64,000 nt of DNA from Granulicella sp. WH15 (GCF_009914315.1 NZ_CP042596.1:1054001-1118000); one strand, 5' to 3'. Shown: positions 26,059-34,596, counted from the first letter of the stretch. The notes: generated by a model from the sequence alone, not told the origin. A program made the numbers and translations.

Positions 26059-26202
26059 CTAGTCTCCCAGATCGCTATACGATGGCGGCGTTGTTTGATT
26101 CCCCGTGCCCAGTTCAGCGACGCCAATTTTGGCGATGCCCTGAATGGCCGCAGTTGCATCAAGCACAGTGACCACAGCGGGTGCAATATACTTTTTCTGC
26201 AT
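26059..26202 (-). CDS. Putative lasso peptide precursor (47 residues)
   Basis: ATG 26202 is preceded by an ideal aaaggaga at 7 bases. Leader: MQKKYIAPAVV carries the YxxP motif read by the B1 recognition element. The best core starts at Gly22: GIAKIGVAE gives Gly1 and Glu9, a 9-residue macrolactam ring, then a 17-residue tail rich in Gly, Thr, Pro and Ser that ends in Asp47, as astexins and benenodin also end in Asp. Odd: position -2 of the leader is Ile, not the usual Thr, so the cleavage site is inferred only from ring geometry. The gene is last in the biosynthetic operon rather than first, and no second precursor was found nearby. Confidence 0.78.
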   Translation of the reverse strand: MQKKYIAPAVVTVLDATAAIQGIAKIGVAELGTGNQTTPPSYSDLGD

Positions 26203-26303
26203 AACGAATCTCCTTTCCTTTGAATTTCTAAGAGTCTGGATAGGAATTCCTCTCCAAAACACTCAGAGCTTTGAAACTCGATAAAGTGAAAGTGTGCGAT
26301 GGA

Positions 26304-26309
26304 ATTATA
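26304..26309 (-). promoter_or_regulatory. Possible -10 box for the precursor gene
   Basis: A perfect TATAAT on the minus strand overlaps the cyclase stop codon and lies about 102 bases before the precursor ATG. No good -35 hexamer is seen at 17 bases (CAGAAA). It would allow the precursor to be made in excess over the enzymes. Confidence 0.3.
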
Positions 26310-28149
26310 CACATTTGACCGAGCTGTTTCTGATCCAAGATTCAAAAAGGAGAAGTCTCATCAGGCCAACGACATTTCCTTGGCCGATACCGTTGGCGCA
26401 ATCGCGGAATTGTGAGATATATGTCTCTCTTTTTACAATCTTCTTCTGCACAGCGACTGAATGATCCAATATTTCAGTTAGCTTTTCACTGACATCTTGC
26501 AAGGCAAGTGATATACCACGCACAGCATATGCTTTACGGCTCCTATTGAGGACTTCTGCTGGGAGGAGCGAGGATAGCGAACGGCGCTGCAATGACCGCT
26601 TGTGTCTAGGACGCAACAACTGTTCTCTCGGTATGCGAAATAAGAAATCATCCACATCCCTATCCAAGAAAGGATAACGATACTCCCAGCGTCTTCTATA
26701 AGAGGGATATAAATGGGGCAAGGTTTCTTGGATGATCCACCATGTACGCCCATTCTCGATTCGACTGGGTGGAAGAAATGGTGTTTCATGAGAAAGCATA
26801 GTCCCATCCGTGGTGAGGCTGCCTGCGTTCATCCAAGGAGGAAGCAACTCGGTATTGAGCTTCTGTGGTCGATATAGTTGAGCGAGATACGCGAAAACAT
26901 CCGCGATCATAAGTAAAAGGGGTAGCCGCTTCGGCAAGCACCACAATGTGCTCTTTGCTAATAGAGTTGGAATGCGACCCGTAATCATATAGTCGCCCAA
27001 TTCAGGGAGAGGGTTAGGGACCCCACCCATCACCTCATCACCCCCGGTTCCAGAGAGTATGACCTTGTGTTTATCGGTTCCAATCGCCTCTATCAGGCGA
27101 CGCTCACGCAAAGGCCAGGAACTATCAGCACCCGGCAGAAGATAACACCCATCACTGGGAGGAACGCTGTCAAAGGTTCTCTCGACATACGATGCCTCCA
27201 TGTGCACGCCTGCTTTTCCCCTAAGAGTTTCGACAGCATGGACAAACGGTAATTCATCGATTTCTGGCTCTCGATCATCGTAGTAGGAAATTGTATCGAG
27301 CAAGTCTGTGTCATTTGGATCGTCACTTCTGCGAATGTGATCTGCCATGCAAACAATCGAGCTTGAGTCCATTCCACCGCTCAACTCAGCAAGTATTGGC
27401 GCACCAGATCCAATCCGTCGCTTCACTGATTGGCGAAATAAATCAAAAAAGTGATTTTCGTATTCCTTGTCGTTGTTGTAATGGATCTCTTCTTTTGCCA
27501 TCCATTGCCAATGTGCCATCGAACTGCTTTGTCTGTCCCTGAACTTGAGATAATGGGCTGCTGGCACGAGGAACACACCGGAATATGGAGTTCTGCCACA
27601 GAGGGGCTGACATGCTAGATAGCGTGCCATGTAGCCCTCATCTAGCTGACGGCTGAATCCATCGGCGTGAAATGTCTCAAGAAATGTTGACCATAATAGA
27701 CCTTTATCAGATTGTTCATAATAAAGCGACCTAGTCCCCGCATGATCTCGCGCTAAATATAAGGAGTCTTCATGCCTCGACCAAAGTGATATCGCCCAAT
27801 CGCCTATCAAACGAGAAAAACACTGTTCTCCCCAACGCTCGAATGCCGCTAAGATAAGTGTGGAATCCGAAACATAATTATCAAGGCCAAGTTCGCTCGA
27901 TAGTTCTACGTGATTGTCCAGGCGACCATCAAGAGTCACAATATTGCCCGAGTCATCAACCATCGGACCATGTTCAAGGTGAGATCGTTGATGAGTGTGA
28001 TAAGGCTGGAAGCCCATCCCGATGCGAGAACCTCCGCGAACTGATGTCCCGTCAGCAGCGTAGCGACTGGTAGCCATGCTCAACGCCATGAGCTGAGCTT
28101 CATCTACGTGTTCGTTGTCATTCCGCTTTAGACCGAAAATAATGCTCAT
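26305..28149 (-). CDS. Lasso peptide cyclase, asparagine synthetase B-like (C protein)
   Basis: 615 residues from ATG 28149 (gagggg just upstream). The protein adenylates the core Asp/Glu side chain and closes the macrolactam ring. Seen: N-terminal glutaminase-like fold (MSIIFGLKR, SRIGMGFQPYHTHQ, GNIVTLDGRLDN, SRLIGDWAISLWSRHEDSLYLARDHAGTRSLYY) without the catalytic Cys2 of true asparagine synthetases, as in all lasso cyclases, and the ATP-pyrophosphatase motif LSGGMDSSSIV at about 252-262 with ILSGTGGDEVMGG later. Located between the precursor and B2 genes; 15 bases after the B2 stop. Confidence 0.92.
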   Translation of the reverse strand: MSIIFGLKRNDNEHVDEAQLMALSMATSRYAADGTSVRGGSRIGMGFQPYHTHQRSHLEHGPMVDDSGNIVTLDGRLDNHVELSSELGLDNYVSDSTLILAAFERWGEQCFSRLIGDWAISLWSRHEDSLYLARDHAGTRSLYYEQSDKGLLWSTFLETFHADGFSRQLDEGYMARYLACQPLCGRTPYSGVFLVPAAHYLKFRDRQSSSMAHWQWMAKEEIHYNNDKEYENHFFDLFRQSVKRRIGSGAPILAELSGGMDSSSIVCMADHIRRSDDPNDTDLLDTISYYDDREPEIDELPFVHAVETLRGKAGVHMEASYVERTFDSVPPSDGCYLLPGADSSWPLRERRLIEAIGTDKHKVILSGTGGDEVMGGVPNPLPELGDYMITGRIPTLLAKSTLWCLPKRLPLLLMIADVFAYLAQLYRPQKLNTELLPPWMNAGSLTTDGTMLSHETPFLPPSRIENGRTWWIIQETLPHLYPSYRRRWEYRYPFLDRDVDDFLFRIPREQLLRPRHKRSLQRRSLSSLLPAEVLNRSRKAYAVRGISLALQDVSEKLTEILDHSVAVQKKIVKRETYISQFRDCANGIGQGNVVGLMRLLLFESWIRNSSVKCV

Positions 28150-28164
28150 AAGGCCCCTCATTGC

Positions 28165-30072
28165 TCAGCAACGCTCTAGCACTAAATAGCTACTGACAAC
28201 ATAGTTCCTATCGTTGATAACGGAGGGTCCTATCTGAACCCAAGCGTGGAAGTCAGTTGGAAATAATCTTCCGCCAACTACGAGATCGGCATCCCAGCCG
28301 TATGTTCTCAATAAGAGTGCTAAGGCGGCAGAATGCTGGAGGCAGCGAACTCGTTTGACGTATAAGACGCAGGCCATATCCACCGCAAAACAAAGCTCAG
28401 AGCTAACGGATGCACGTTTCTTGATCGGTGCGACTGATCGAAATGCACCCATTGTCCTATAGACAAGCTTTGCGCCCCCTATATGCATAACTAAGTCAAT
28501 AAAAAGCAGAAAACAATAAGCTTCACAAACCAGCTCTGCTTTATGCATGAGGCGCAACGATGATATGGATTCCCTGGCAGGGCTTGAAGCAGCAATCTCA
28601 ACGACGGCTGTGTCGTGTGGCTCCGCGGCACTGACCAGTGGGAATTCGCTGCTTGGATAAGCATCTGGACGCGAGCCGTCACATTGAGTTGACAGTGGAG
28701 AAACTGAAATTGCTGAATTGGACAGAGCATCTTTTACTTCCTGTAACTCGACGCTTCTGTCTATGTGACGTACGATGCTGCGCGCATATCGCAGATATCC
28801 ATCCTCGTTACGTCGTTCTGAATGCAGCCAGTCACCTTTTCCATAGAGGGCCGTGACGGCTGCGACAAGTGGCATCAGGGCGAAGGCGACATCCATCCTG
28901 GAGGATGGAACTAGGGGCGCCCAGATAATCTTGTAATAGCTTTTTAGATCACTTTCGATACTAGGCCGTGTTTCGGCGGGACTTCTAAGAATCAAATGTT
29001 GAAGAGCAACTAAAGGATTTCCAACATAAGTCTCCTGCCAGTCAGTAATCCTGCAACGGAGGCCGTCAAACAATATATTGCCGCGATTTATATTTCCATG
29101 CACTACACCGTTTGGAATGCGGAGATCGTTCATTCGAAGACATGCTTCCTGAACCATCGTGTCCAAATAGCTAATCCGTTCAACGGAGAGCTGCGGAAGT
29201 CGTGTGGATCTTTGTTTTGACATTGCCTCTGCCACATAGGAAAAAAGTTCAGAGCAACGTCCGTGCATGAATGCAGGGCTCCGATCTAATGCTCCTGCTT
29301 GAAGAAGCTCATTTGTATATTTCGTACTATCAAATTGCAACTTCGCCATTACCGCGACAGCCTGTTTTAGCTCTGTCAAGCCCGGTTCCAGGCTAATGGG
29401 TTCACCAAAATCTTCCATAAGCCATGCGCTCCACTGTTGATGTGCAGCAATCAACGGAGGCAACGCTTCAGGGTTCTTACTAGCCAGCAGTTGAGTGATG
29501 GCTAGTTCAGTCTCGCCCTCCCCTGAAAGCGCCTTGAGCCAGTAGACCTTGCCCTCGTTTGTGGAGAACCGAAGTAAGGTGCTCTTGTTTCCCGCGTTAA
29601 ATTGCCTAATGCCCGCTGGGAGCGAAACCGTCTGTCCTGTTTCATCCTGAATCCATCGAATCGCATCATGCAGCCATCCAATGCGATAAAGAGGCCCTCT
29701 TTCCTTTTGATCGCCATTGAAAAGAGCGATTATGGATTCCCGCTGTTGAGGCGAAAGCTCTGAATCATCCAATTGCTCCAGGCGAATGCGGACCATCCTA
29801 TTGTGCTGTGGCAAAGAGAGTATCTCTGCCACAGCACAATCAGGGAAACTGGAAAGACCTGGCAGAAGGTCAATCAAATAACTTTTGATGTCCCACGTAT
29901 CGAATATGGCCTGCTGGAGCGACGCCGCCACTCTTTCCCACTTCGGGACCAGACAGAGCGGTAGCTTATATTCTCCGGCGTTGCGTGTGACTAGAATTTC
30001 CTTTGACTCCGGTACGACCAAGACAAGTCGGAATGGTTCCATGTCGGTTCCAAGATCGTTCTCTATAGGCAT
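28165..30072 (-). CDS. Lasso B2 leader peptidase fused to a phosphotransferase-like domain
   Basis: 635 residues. Residues about 505-635 are the lasso B2 transglutaminase-like cysteine protease: CLQHSAALALLLRTYGWDADLVVGG with Cys577, FHAWVQIG with His609, and VINDR with Asp621, the expected triad. Residues about 10-100 (FRLVLVVPESKEILVTRNAGEYKLP) resemble a NUDIX-like N-terminus. Residues about 150-450 look like an aminoglycoside-phosphotransferase fold: VVHGNINRGNILF at about 323-335 and CRITDWQETYVGNPL. The catalytic Asp of HGD is Asn here, so activity is doubtful. The fused part may modify or hold the peptide. gga-gga precedes ATG 30072, 4 bases after the B1 stop. Confidence 0.85.
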   Translation of the reverse strand: MPIENDLGTDMEPFRLVLVVPESKEILVTRNAGEYKLPLCLVPKWERVAASLQQAIFDTWDIKSYLIDLLPGLSSFPDCAVAEILSLPQHNRMVRIRLEQLDDSELSPQQRESIIALFNGDQKERGPLYRIGWLHDAIRWIQDETGQTVSLPAGIRQFNAGNKSTLLRFSTNEGKVYWLKALSGEGETELAITQLLASKNPEALPPLIAAHQQWSAWLMEDFGEPISLEPGLTELKQAVAVMAKLQFDSTKYTNELLQAGALDRSPAFMHGRCSELFSYVAEAMSKQRSTRLPQLSVERISYLDTMVQEACLRMNDLRIPNGVVHGNINRGNILFDGLRCRITDWQETYVGNPLVALQHLILRSPAETRPSIESDLKSYYKIIWAPLVPSSRMDVAFALMPLVAAVTALYGKGDWLHSERRNEDGYLRYARSIVRHIDRSVELQEVKDALSNSAISVSPLSTQCDGSRPDAYPSSEFPLVSAAEPHDTAVVEIAASSPARESISSLRLMHKAELVCEAYCFLLFIDLVMHIGGAKLVYRTMGAFRSVAPIKKRASVSSELCFAVDMACVLYVKRVRCLQHSAALALLLRTYGWDADLVVGGRLFPTDFHAWVQIGPSVINDRNYVVSSYLVLERC

Positions 30073-30076
30073 TTAC

Positions 30077-30343
30077 CTATCCTCCAAAACCCTGCGGCAA
30101 GCAATTCTTCGCACGAAGGTCATCGAGGAAGGCCCGCACATCATTCGCAATTACGTTCGTTTCTCCACCAGTAGCCTGAGCGATACTCTCAATAATCTCA
30201 GCCGTCGTTTGGCCTTCATTGAGCCGCTGCCATACAAAGGCCCCAGTGGAATTGATCGGCACAATCGCATTGCTGTCCCGATTGAAGAGAATCCCGCCGT
30301 CCTGCTCCCGTGCCACATGAAGACGTACACCAGAGGTACTCAT
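30077..30343 (-). CDS. Lasso B1/PqqD-like RiPP recognition element
   Basis: 88 residues of the PqqD fold: VRLHVAREQDGGILFNRDSNAIVPINSTGAFVWQRLNEGQTTAEIIESIAQATG, followed by a helix VIANDVRAFLDDLRAK. PqqD/B1 proteins bind the leader YxxP motif and deliver the precursor to the B2 protease and cyclase. Good ribosome binding site (aggagc) before ATG 30343. Directly followed by the B2 fusion gene. The 233 bases upstream, before the 520-residue gene, contain two TTTGGCCAA motifs but no gene. Confidence 0.9.
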   Translation of the reverse strand: MSTSGVRLHVAREQDGGILFNRDSNAIVPINSTGAFVWQRLNEGQTTAEIIESIAQATGGETNVIANDVRAFLDDLRAKNCLPQGFGG

Positions 30344-30576
30344 CGCAATTGCTCCTGATCTTCATTCCAGAGAAAGAAGCTCCGGTGCAGGTCAGAGTAA
30401 GTCGAATATGGAATTATGCAAGAGCTATTTTCCGTTTTGGCCAAAGGTATTTGACGCTAATGGGTATTCAGTAACTTACGCAATATGGCTGCACTGAAAA
30501 TGGTGCAACGTCATTTCGGCATTGGCCAAAGTCATTGCTGGACCACAGACATGCAGATGGTTACATGCATAAGCTG

Positions 30577-32136
30577 TCAGGCAGGAGTTGCGATGCCAAC
30601 GACGCGGCTGACCTCATTCACCTGGTTCTGCGAAAGCGTCATCCTTTGGCTCATCTTCCTTGGGTGCGGGATCAGAACATAATGCTTGTCATTGACTTCA
30701 AGGTAACCGCAGAAAATCTCGTTTCCCGTGCGCAGCGCATAGACCGGACGACTCCAATCGGTCTTGGAGCGGTCCTCTCGCGTGTCCGGGATTCCCTCGA
30801 TGGGTTCCAGAAGAAGCGCGGCACCGGCAGGAATCAAGGGGTCGAGTCCATTGAAACGGTCGCTTTGGTGGAGACGCAGCACCTGGTTGCGCATGGACTG
30901 AAGCCGGGGAAATTTGATCGATAGCAGCGTAGGCCATTCTCCCCAGGTGTGGCGAAGCGAATCCCATCGCTCTTCTGGTTCGGGCGTCCTGGCTCGTACA
31001 GATGCCTCTGGGAGATCGATCAGACGATTTGCCCGCAACAGCGTGTCGAGCGAGTAGAGTGTGCGCTCCGGTCTGATTAGATGAAGGGTGCGCAGGCTAT
31101 CTGTGTACCGGGCGACATAAGAGAGACTGAGGGCAATCAGCGTGCCTGTATGCGGTACGGACTCTGTGGACCGTCGATAGCGCCTTCGCGTTCTGTCACT
31201 GATATTGATATGAAGTGCGTCCTCAAGCACCTTCCGAATGGTCTCCCAATCTTCGCGTGGTCGTTGGAAGCGCAGATACTTTGTGGCGAACAACTCAGGC
31301 AAGGAGCTTTGTTGCCACGGCAAAATCAAGGGTGCTCCGTGGCGCGATGCTGGCAGGGTCTGAAGCGAGGCCGCCCTCACCAATGGCAACTCCATCGCAA
31401 ACATGCGGATTCGGCCCGCAATTCTCACCTCTCCCGGATACCTGAACTCGTGTGGGCCGACATAACAACCGCTGGCGAGAATCAGGGACAACTTGCCTTT
31501 CGATACGCTGCAACTACAACAACGATATCCATTGCCGAACTGGAGAAGATAGGTTTTGTCCGGGTCGGGATGGAGTTGCTCTTCCTCGGAGATAGGCTCC
31601 ACAGACGCAATGGCCCCCGGCGGGATTCGCGCTCCCAAACTGTCTTCAGTCCCGATTTGCAGGTAGAACATCCCCGGTGTCTGCCATCTCTTTCCGTCAA
31701 TTGTCCGGATCGGTAAATCGGTTTGCCAGTCGGGTATAACCTCTGCCATCAATGCATTGCGTTCGAACACTTCGTCCTCCCCGAAGCGTGAAGGGAGATC
31801 GATCAGCATGTCTCGTTGAAAGGGATAGGATTCGATAATCCGCGTCCGCTTCTGGTTCAACTGAAGGTCATAGTCCAGCATTAGGGGCAGGTTGTATCCG
31901 AAGAGTTGATGGGCTCCGTCCAGGGTCAGCCAGAAATGGCGAGACGCCTCTGCGATCACATGCGGCATCGGGTGAAAGGACGGCCCGTGCATGTTCGCGG
32001 CGAGGTGATGGTAAAAAGCCTCCCGCTCCGCCTGCGCGACACGCTCCACTTCAGTAGCGGGGGACATTTCACGGAAGAGACTTCTCAGGCGAGCCAAGAC
32101 GTCAAGAACAGTGTGACGAGAAACAGGCCGGTACAT
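30577..32136 (-). CDS. Unknown 520-residue protein with LexA/S24-like segments, lasso operon
   Basis: ATG 32136 is chosen because ggagga lies 10 bases upstream; a GTG at 32154 is possible. The N-terminus (MYRPVSRHTVLDVLARLRSLF) is helical. Near residue 175, DSLGARIPPGAIASVEPISEEEQLHPDPDKTYLLQFGNGYRCC followed by LSLILASGCYVG and RYPGEVRIAGRIR resembles the S24/LexA beta fold with a Ser in the DSxG position. A second similar stretch is near residue 440 (IPAGAALLLEPIEG, YALRTGNEIFCGYLEV). It could be a regulator or a peptide-processing accessory. It is the first gene on the minus strand before B1, 233 bases away. No function is assigned. Confidence 0.7.
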   Translation of the reverse strand: MYRPVSRHTVLDVLARLRSLFREMSPATEVERVAQAEREAFYHHLAANMHGPSFHPMPHVIAEASRHFWLTLDGAHQLFGYNLPLMLDYDLQLNQKRTRIIESYPFQRDMLIDLPSRFGEDEVFERNALMAEVIPDWQTDLPIRTIDGKRWQTPGMFYLQIGTEDSLGARIPPGAIASVEPISEEEQLHPDPDKTYLLQFGNGYRCCSCSVSKGKLSLILASGCYVGPHEFRYPGEVRIAGRIRMFAMELPLVRAASLQTLPASRHGAPLILPWQQSSLPELFATKYLRFQRPREDWETIRKVLEDALHINISDRTRRRYRRSTESVPHTGTLIALSLSYVARYTDSLRTLHLIRPERTLYSLDTLLRANRLIDLPEASVRARTPEPEERWDSLRHTWGEWPTLLSIKFPRLQSMRNQVLRLHQSDRFNGLDPLIPAGAALLLEPIEGIPDTREDRSKTDWSRPVYALRTGNEIFCGYLEVNDKHYVLIPHPRKMSQRMTLSQNQVNEVSRVVGIATPA

Positions 32137-32662
32137 GATGCTGCAATCCTCCACACGGGGATCTCTGCTAGGGAAGTTGCTTATGACACAGACGGGGAGT
32201 ACGGCAAAACAGCAAGATCAAGCTGCCAACGTCGGATCGAGACTGACATCATACGATGCCAGTCTCGGCGAAATCCGCGTCCATCCTCAGCAGATGCATG
32301 AGACACGAACTTAGACGCAGGAAAATATCGTCTGGAAGCGGCCGCCGCATCCGTGCGCTCCGCAAACGTTTGTCTTGGCGGGTGCTCCTGCTCTATCGGC
32401 ACAATGAACCCGCAAGTTCAATACCTGTCTTTTCTCCGGTCGCTTCGAAAAATTTTGGCGAAAAGCTCTAAGACCAGTTGCTATGAGGCGCTGACGCGCG
32501 GCTTGGCCCCACTTCGGTTCGCAAGGGTGGACGGCCCATAGAGCTGGCCCTTGTGGAGTCCATTCGGGACGAGCGCCGACTGCGCGCCAAACGATGGTGC
32601 GTGTTTGGCACTTGCCGCGCCTGCCACTCCGGCCTCCCCACCCTCGCTCGCCTCGTTCTGCT

Positions 32663-32733
32663 CTGTCTGCCGATGGATCGTTTTTTGTCTCGCTGCGCTG
32701 GTGAGAAACAAAAAACGCCCACCGGGCAGACAG
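32663..32733 (+). promoter_or_regulatory. Long leader hairpin ending at the ardC ribosome binding site
   Basis: Outer arms CTGTCTGCC (32663-32671) and GGCAGACAG (32725-32733) and inner arms CGTTTTTTGT (32679-32688) and ACAAAAAACG (32708-32717) are perfect complements, with CTC/GAG extending the inner helix. The outer arm ends beside the gagg (32733-32736) that serves ATG 32745. Such a structure could limit ardC translation. The rest of the 590-base gap from 32155 shows no gene; an open frame over 32553-32744 looks non-coding. Confidence 0.55.
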
Positions 32734-32744
32734 AGGCAAAAACA

Positions 32745-33785
32745 ATGGAATATCAAAGCAACAACAGCAGCAACAGCGCATCCAGCGGCAGCATTCGCCG
32801 ACAGCCCCAGACGGCGAAAGGAGTAATCGCCGCCAAGCCCAGCATCTACCAGACCGTTACCGACCGCATCCTGTCCAGCCTCAAAGCTGGCGTCATTCCG
32901 TGGGAGAAGCCGTGGCAGACCCCGCACTTCACCGGAGGCCCATTCCCGCGCAACTTCCGCACCGGCAAGCCCTATCGCGGAGTCAACGTCTTTTTGCTTT
33001 GGTCCAGCCCCTATAACTCCCCTTTCTGGCTCACGTTCAAACAGGCGCAAAAGCTAAAAGGCACCGTCCGCAAGGGAGAGAAAGGGACGCAGATTGTCTT
33101 TTACAAACAGCTACGCGACCGCAGGAAGGAGGACGAAACCACCCGCAAAGAGAACGACCGCGCCCCCTTCGTTCTCTGCTATTACACCGTGTTCAACGTG
33201 GAGCAGTGCGACGGCCTCACGCTTTCGCAGATCGAGCAGCCCACGACTGCCCCGGAGATTGACGCGGACGAAACCTGCGAAGCCATCGTTGCCGGATGGG
33301 AGAATCGCCCCGCTCTTCATCTGACCAGTGCGACCGAGTGCCGCGCTTACTACCGGCCAAGCACCGATTCCGTCCACATGCCCGCCCGCTCCCGCTTTGT
33401 GGACGCCCCCCACTACTACAGCACCTTGTTTCACGAACTCATCCACAGCACCGGCCACGAAAGCCGTCTGAATCGCACCTTTGGCGACCGCTTCGGAGAT
33501 GAGCTTTACAGCAAGGAGGAGCTTGTAGCCGAGATGGGCGCGGCCTTTCTTTGCGCCATTGCGGAGATTGCTAACGAGCACACCGACCGCAACACCACCG
33601 CCTACATCCAGAGCTGGATTTCCAAGCTGGAAGAGGATAACCGCCTCATCGTTCACGCCGCCGCCAATGCACAAAAGGCAGTGGATTCCATCCTTGGCAG
33701 CATCTTCGCAGAGGAGGCAGAAGAAGACGCCGCCGTGTTGCATCCGCCCGTCTACGTCGCGGCGGAACTTGCGGAGGTGGCCTAA
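32745..33785 (+). CDS. ArdC-like antirestriction protein (ssDNA-binding, zincin-like)
   Basis: 346 residues. ArdC N-terminal domain: YQTVTDRILSSLKAGVIPWEKPW, PRNFRTGKPYRGVNVFLLW, FKQAQKLKGTVRKGEKGTQIVFYK. Metallopeptidase-like C-terminal domain: LFHELIHSTGHESRLNR with the HExxH zinc motif and SKEELVAEMGAAFLC. ArdC proteins coat entering single-stranded DNA and protect it from restriction. ATG 32745 follows gagg; upstream codons are rejected because they encode an unlikely Cys/Arg-rich peptide. The stop overlaps the next start by one base. The first 20 residues are a Ser/Asn-rich linker. Confidence 0.92.
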   Translation: MEYQSNNSSNSASSGSIRRQPQTAKGVIAAKPSIYQTVTDRILSSLKAGVIPWEKPWQTPHFTGGPFPRNFRTGKPYRGVNVFLLWSSPYNSPFWLTFKQAQKLKGTVRKGEKGTQIVFYKQLRDRRKEDETTRKENDRAPFVLCYYTVFNVEQCDGLTLSQIEQPTTAPEIDADETCEAIVAGWENRPALHLTSATECRAYYRPSTDSVHMPARSRFVDAPHYYSTLFHELIHSTGHESRLNRTFGDRFGDELYSKEELVAEMGAAFLCAIAEIANEHTDRNTTAYIQSWISKLEEDNRLIVHAAANAQKAVDSILGSIFAEEAEEDAAVLHPPVYVAAELAEVA

Positions 33786-34204
33786 TGCAGACCATCCTCG
33801 ACCTTCTCAAGCTGGCCGGAGGATTCCGACCCACTCTCTACCTCAAGATCGAGAACCCGCCGTATCTGGCGCTTGTCATCGAGGCCACACCCGAACCCGG
33901 CCCGATGGGTCTGCCAGCCCTTTCCGTTACCCACTACGGCGAACAGAACGGCGATCTCATGCGCGACCCGGAGATGTGCTTTGAGATATGCCTTCCATTC
34001 GGAGGCATGCCGTATCTCGATCCCTTCTACTACCGCAATGACTATGTAGCGGTAGAGCAATGGTCGCGCCGTATATGGAGCGGTCATTACGTCGCGTTGC
34101 TCGACCTCCACAAACAGCACGAACGCTTCGCCGTGGTGTGGGACAGAAATCTCCGTTTGCAGGGATTCGCGGAAGCCTTTACGGATGCTGCCATTCGTAG
34201 CTAG
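33785..34204 (+). CDS. DUF6908-like accessory protein of mobile elements
   Basis: 139 residues: LLKLAGGFRPTLYLKIENPPYLALVIEATPEPGPMGLPALSVTHYGEQNGDLMRDPEMCFEI, then YLDPFYYRNDYVAVEQWSR. Proteins of this kind are commonly encoded beside ardC on plasmids and integrative elements; the function is unknown. Translationally coupled to ardC by a TAATG overlap. Confidence 0.75.
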   Translation: MQTILDLLKLAGGFRPTLYLKIENPPYLALVIEATPEPGPMGLPALSVTHYGEQNGDLMRDPEMCFEICLPFGGMPYLDPFYYRNDYVAVEQWSRRIWSGHYVALLDLHKQHERFAVVWDRNLRLQGFAEAFTDAAIRS

Positions 34205-34288
34205 TCCGTTCCCTTGAGCGGATACGTCCCAATGCGTCTCCGCTCTCTATCCTCTCACCCTCAACCCGCTCGAAAGGAGCTTGTCATC

Positions 34289-34559
34289 ATGGAAACCACC
34301 GTCACCAATGCCACCGAATACCGCAACGTCTCGCTTTCACTTCTCACCGAATCGAAGACGAACCCGCGCCGCACGTTCGAGGATGCGGCATTGCAGGAGC
34401 TTGCAGCCAGCATTCGCGCTCAGGGAGTTCTCTCGCCCCTGCTTGTGCGTCCGTTGAATGAACGCAGCTTCGAGGCAGGAGTTTGCCGCGAAGGAGAAGA
34501 CCGGGAAGGCCCCAGCCTCCGAACAAAAAACTACTAATAGGGTAAAGAAGATTGCATAA
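34289..34559 (+). pseudogene. parB-like partition gene with internal frameshifting deletion
   Basis: ATG 34289 follows aaaggag. The first 60 codons read as a ParB/Spo0J N-terminus (SLLTESKTNPRRTFEDAALQELAASIRAQGVLSPLLVRPLNERSFEA). Where ParB would continue with the GERRxRA motif, the sequence jumps and soon stops at 34537. In another frame the following bases read FAAKEKTGKAPASEQKTTNR and end VKKIA at 34559, a normal-looking ParB C-terminal tail. So the middle, with the box II motif and helix-turn-helix, has been lost by a deletion. Element partitioning through this gene should be inactive. Confidence 0.8.
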
Positions 34560-34563
34560 CTGC

Positions 34564-34596
34564 AATGGGTCTGCATAAAACCAATGCAGACCCATT
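34564..34596 (+). promoter_or_regulatory. Perfect 13-bp hairpin upstream of the DUF3800 gene
   Basis: AATGGGTCTGCAT (34564-34576) and ATGCAGACCCATT (34584-34596) are exact complements with a 7-base loop, 46 bases before ATG 34643. It may terminate the ardC-parB transcript or control DUF3800. Structured RNA motifs next to DUF3800 genes are known, but I cannot match this hairpin to one of them. Confidence 0.55.

Noticed and set aside
32553..32744. In-frame N-terminal extension of ardC
   Set aside because: It crosses a long hairpin and encodes a Cys/Arg-rich peptide unlike ArdC; ATG 32745 has its own ribosome site.
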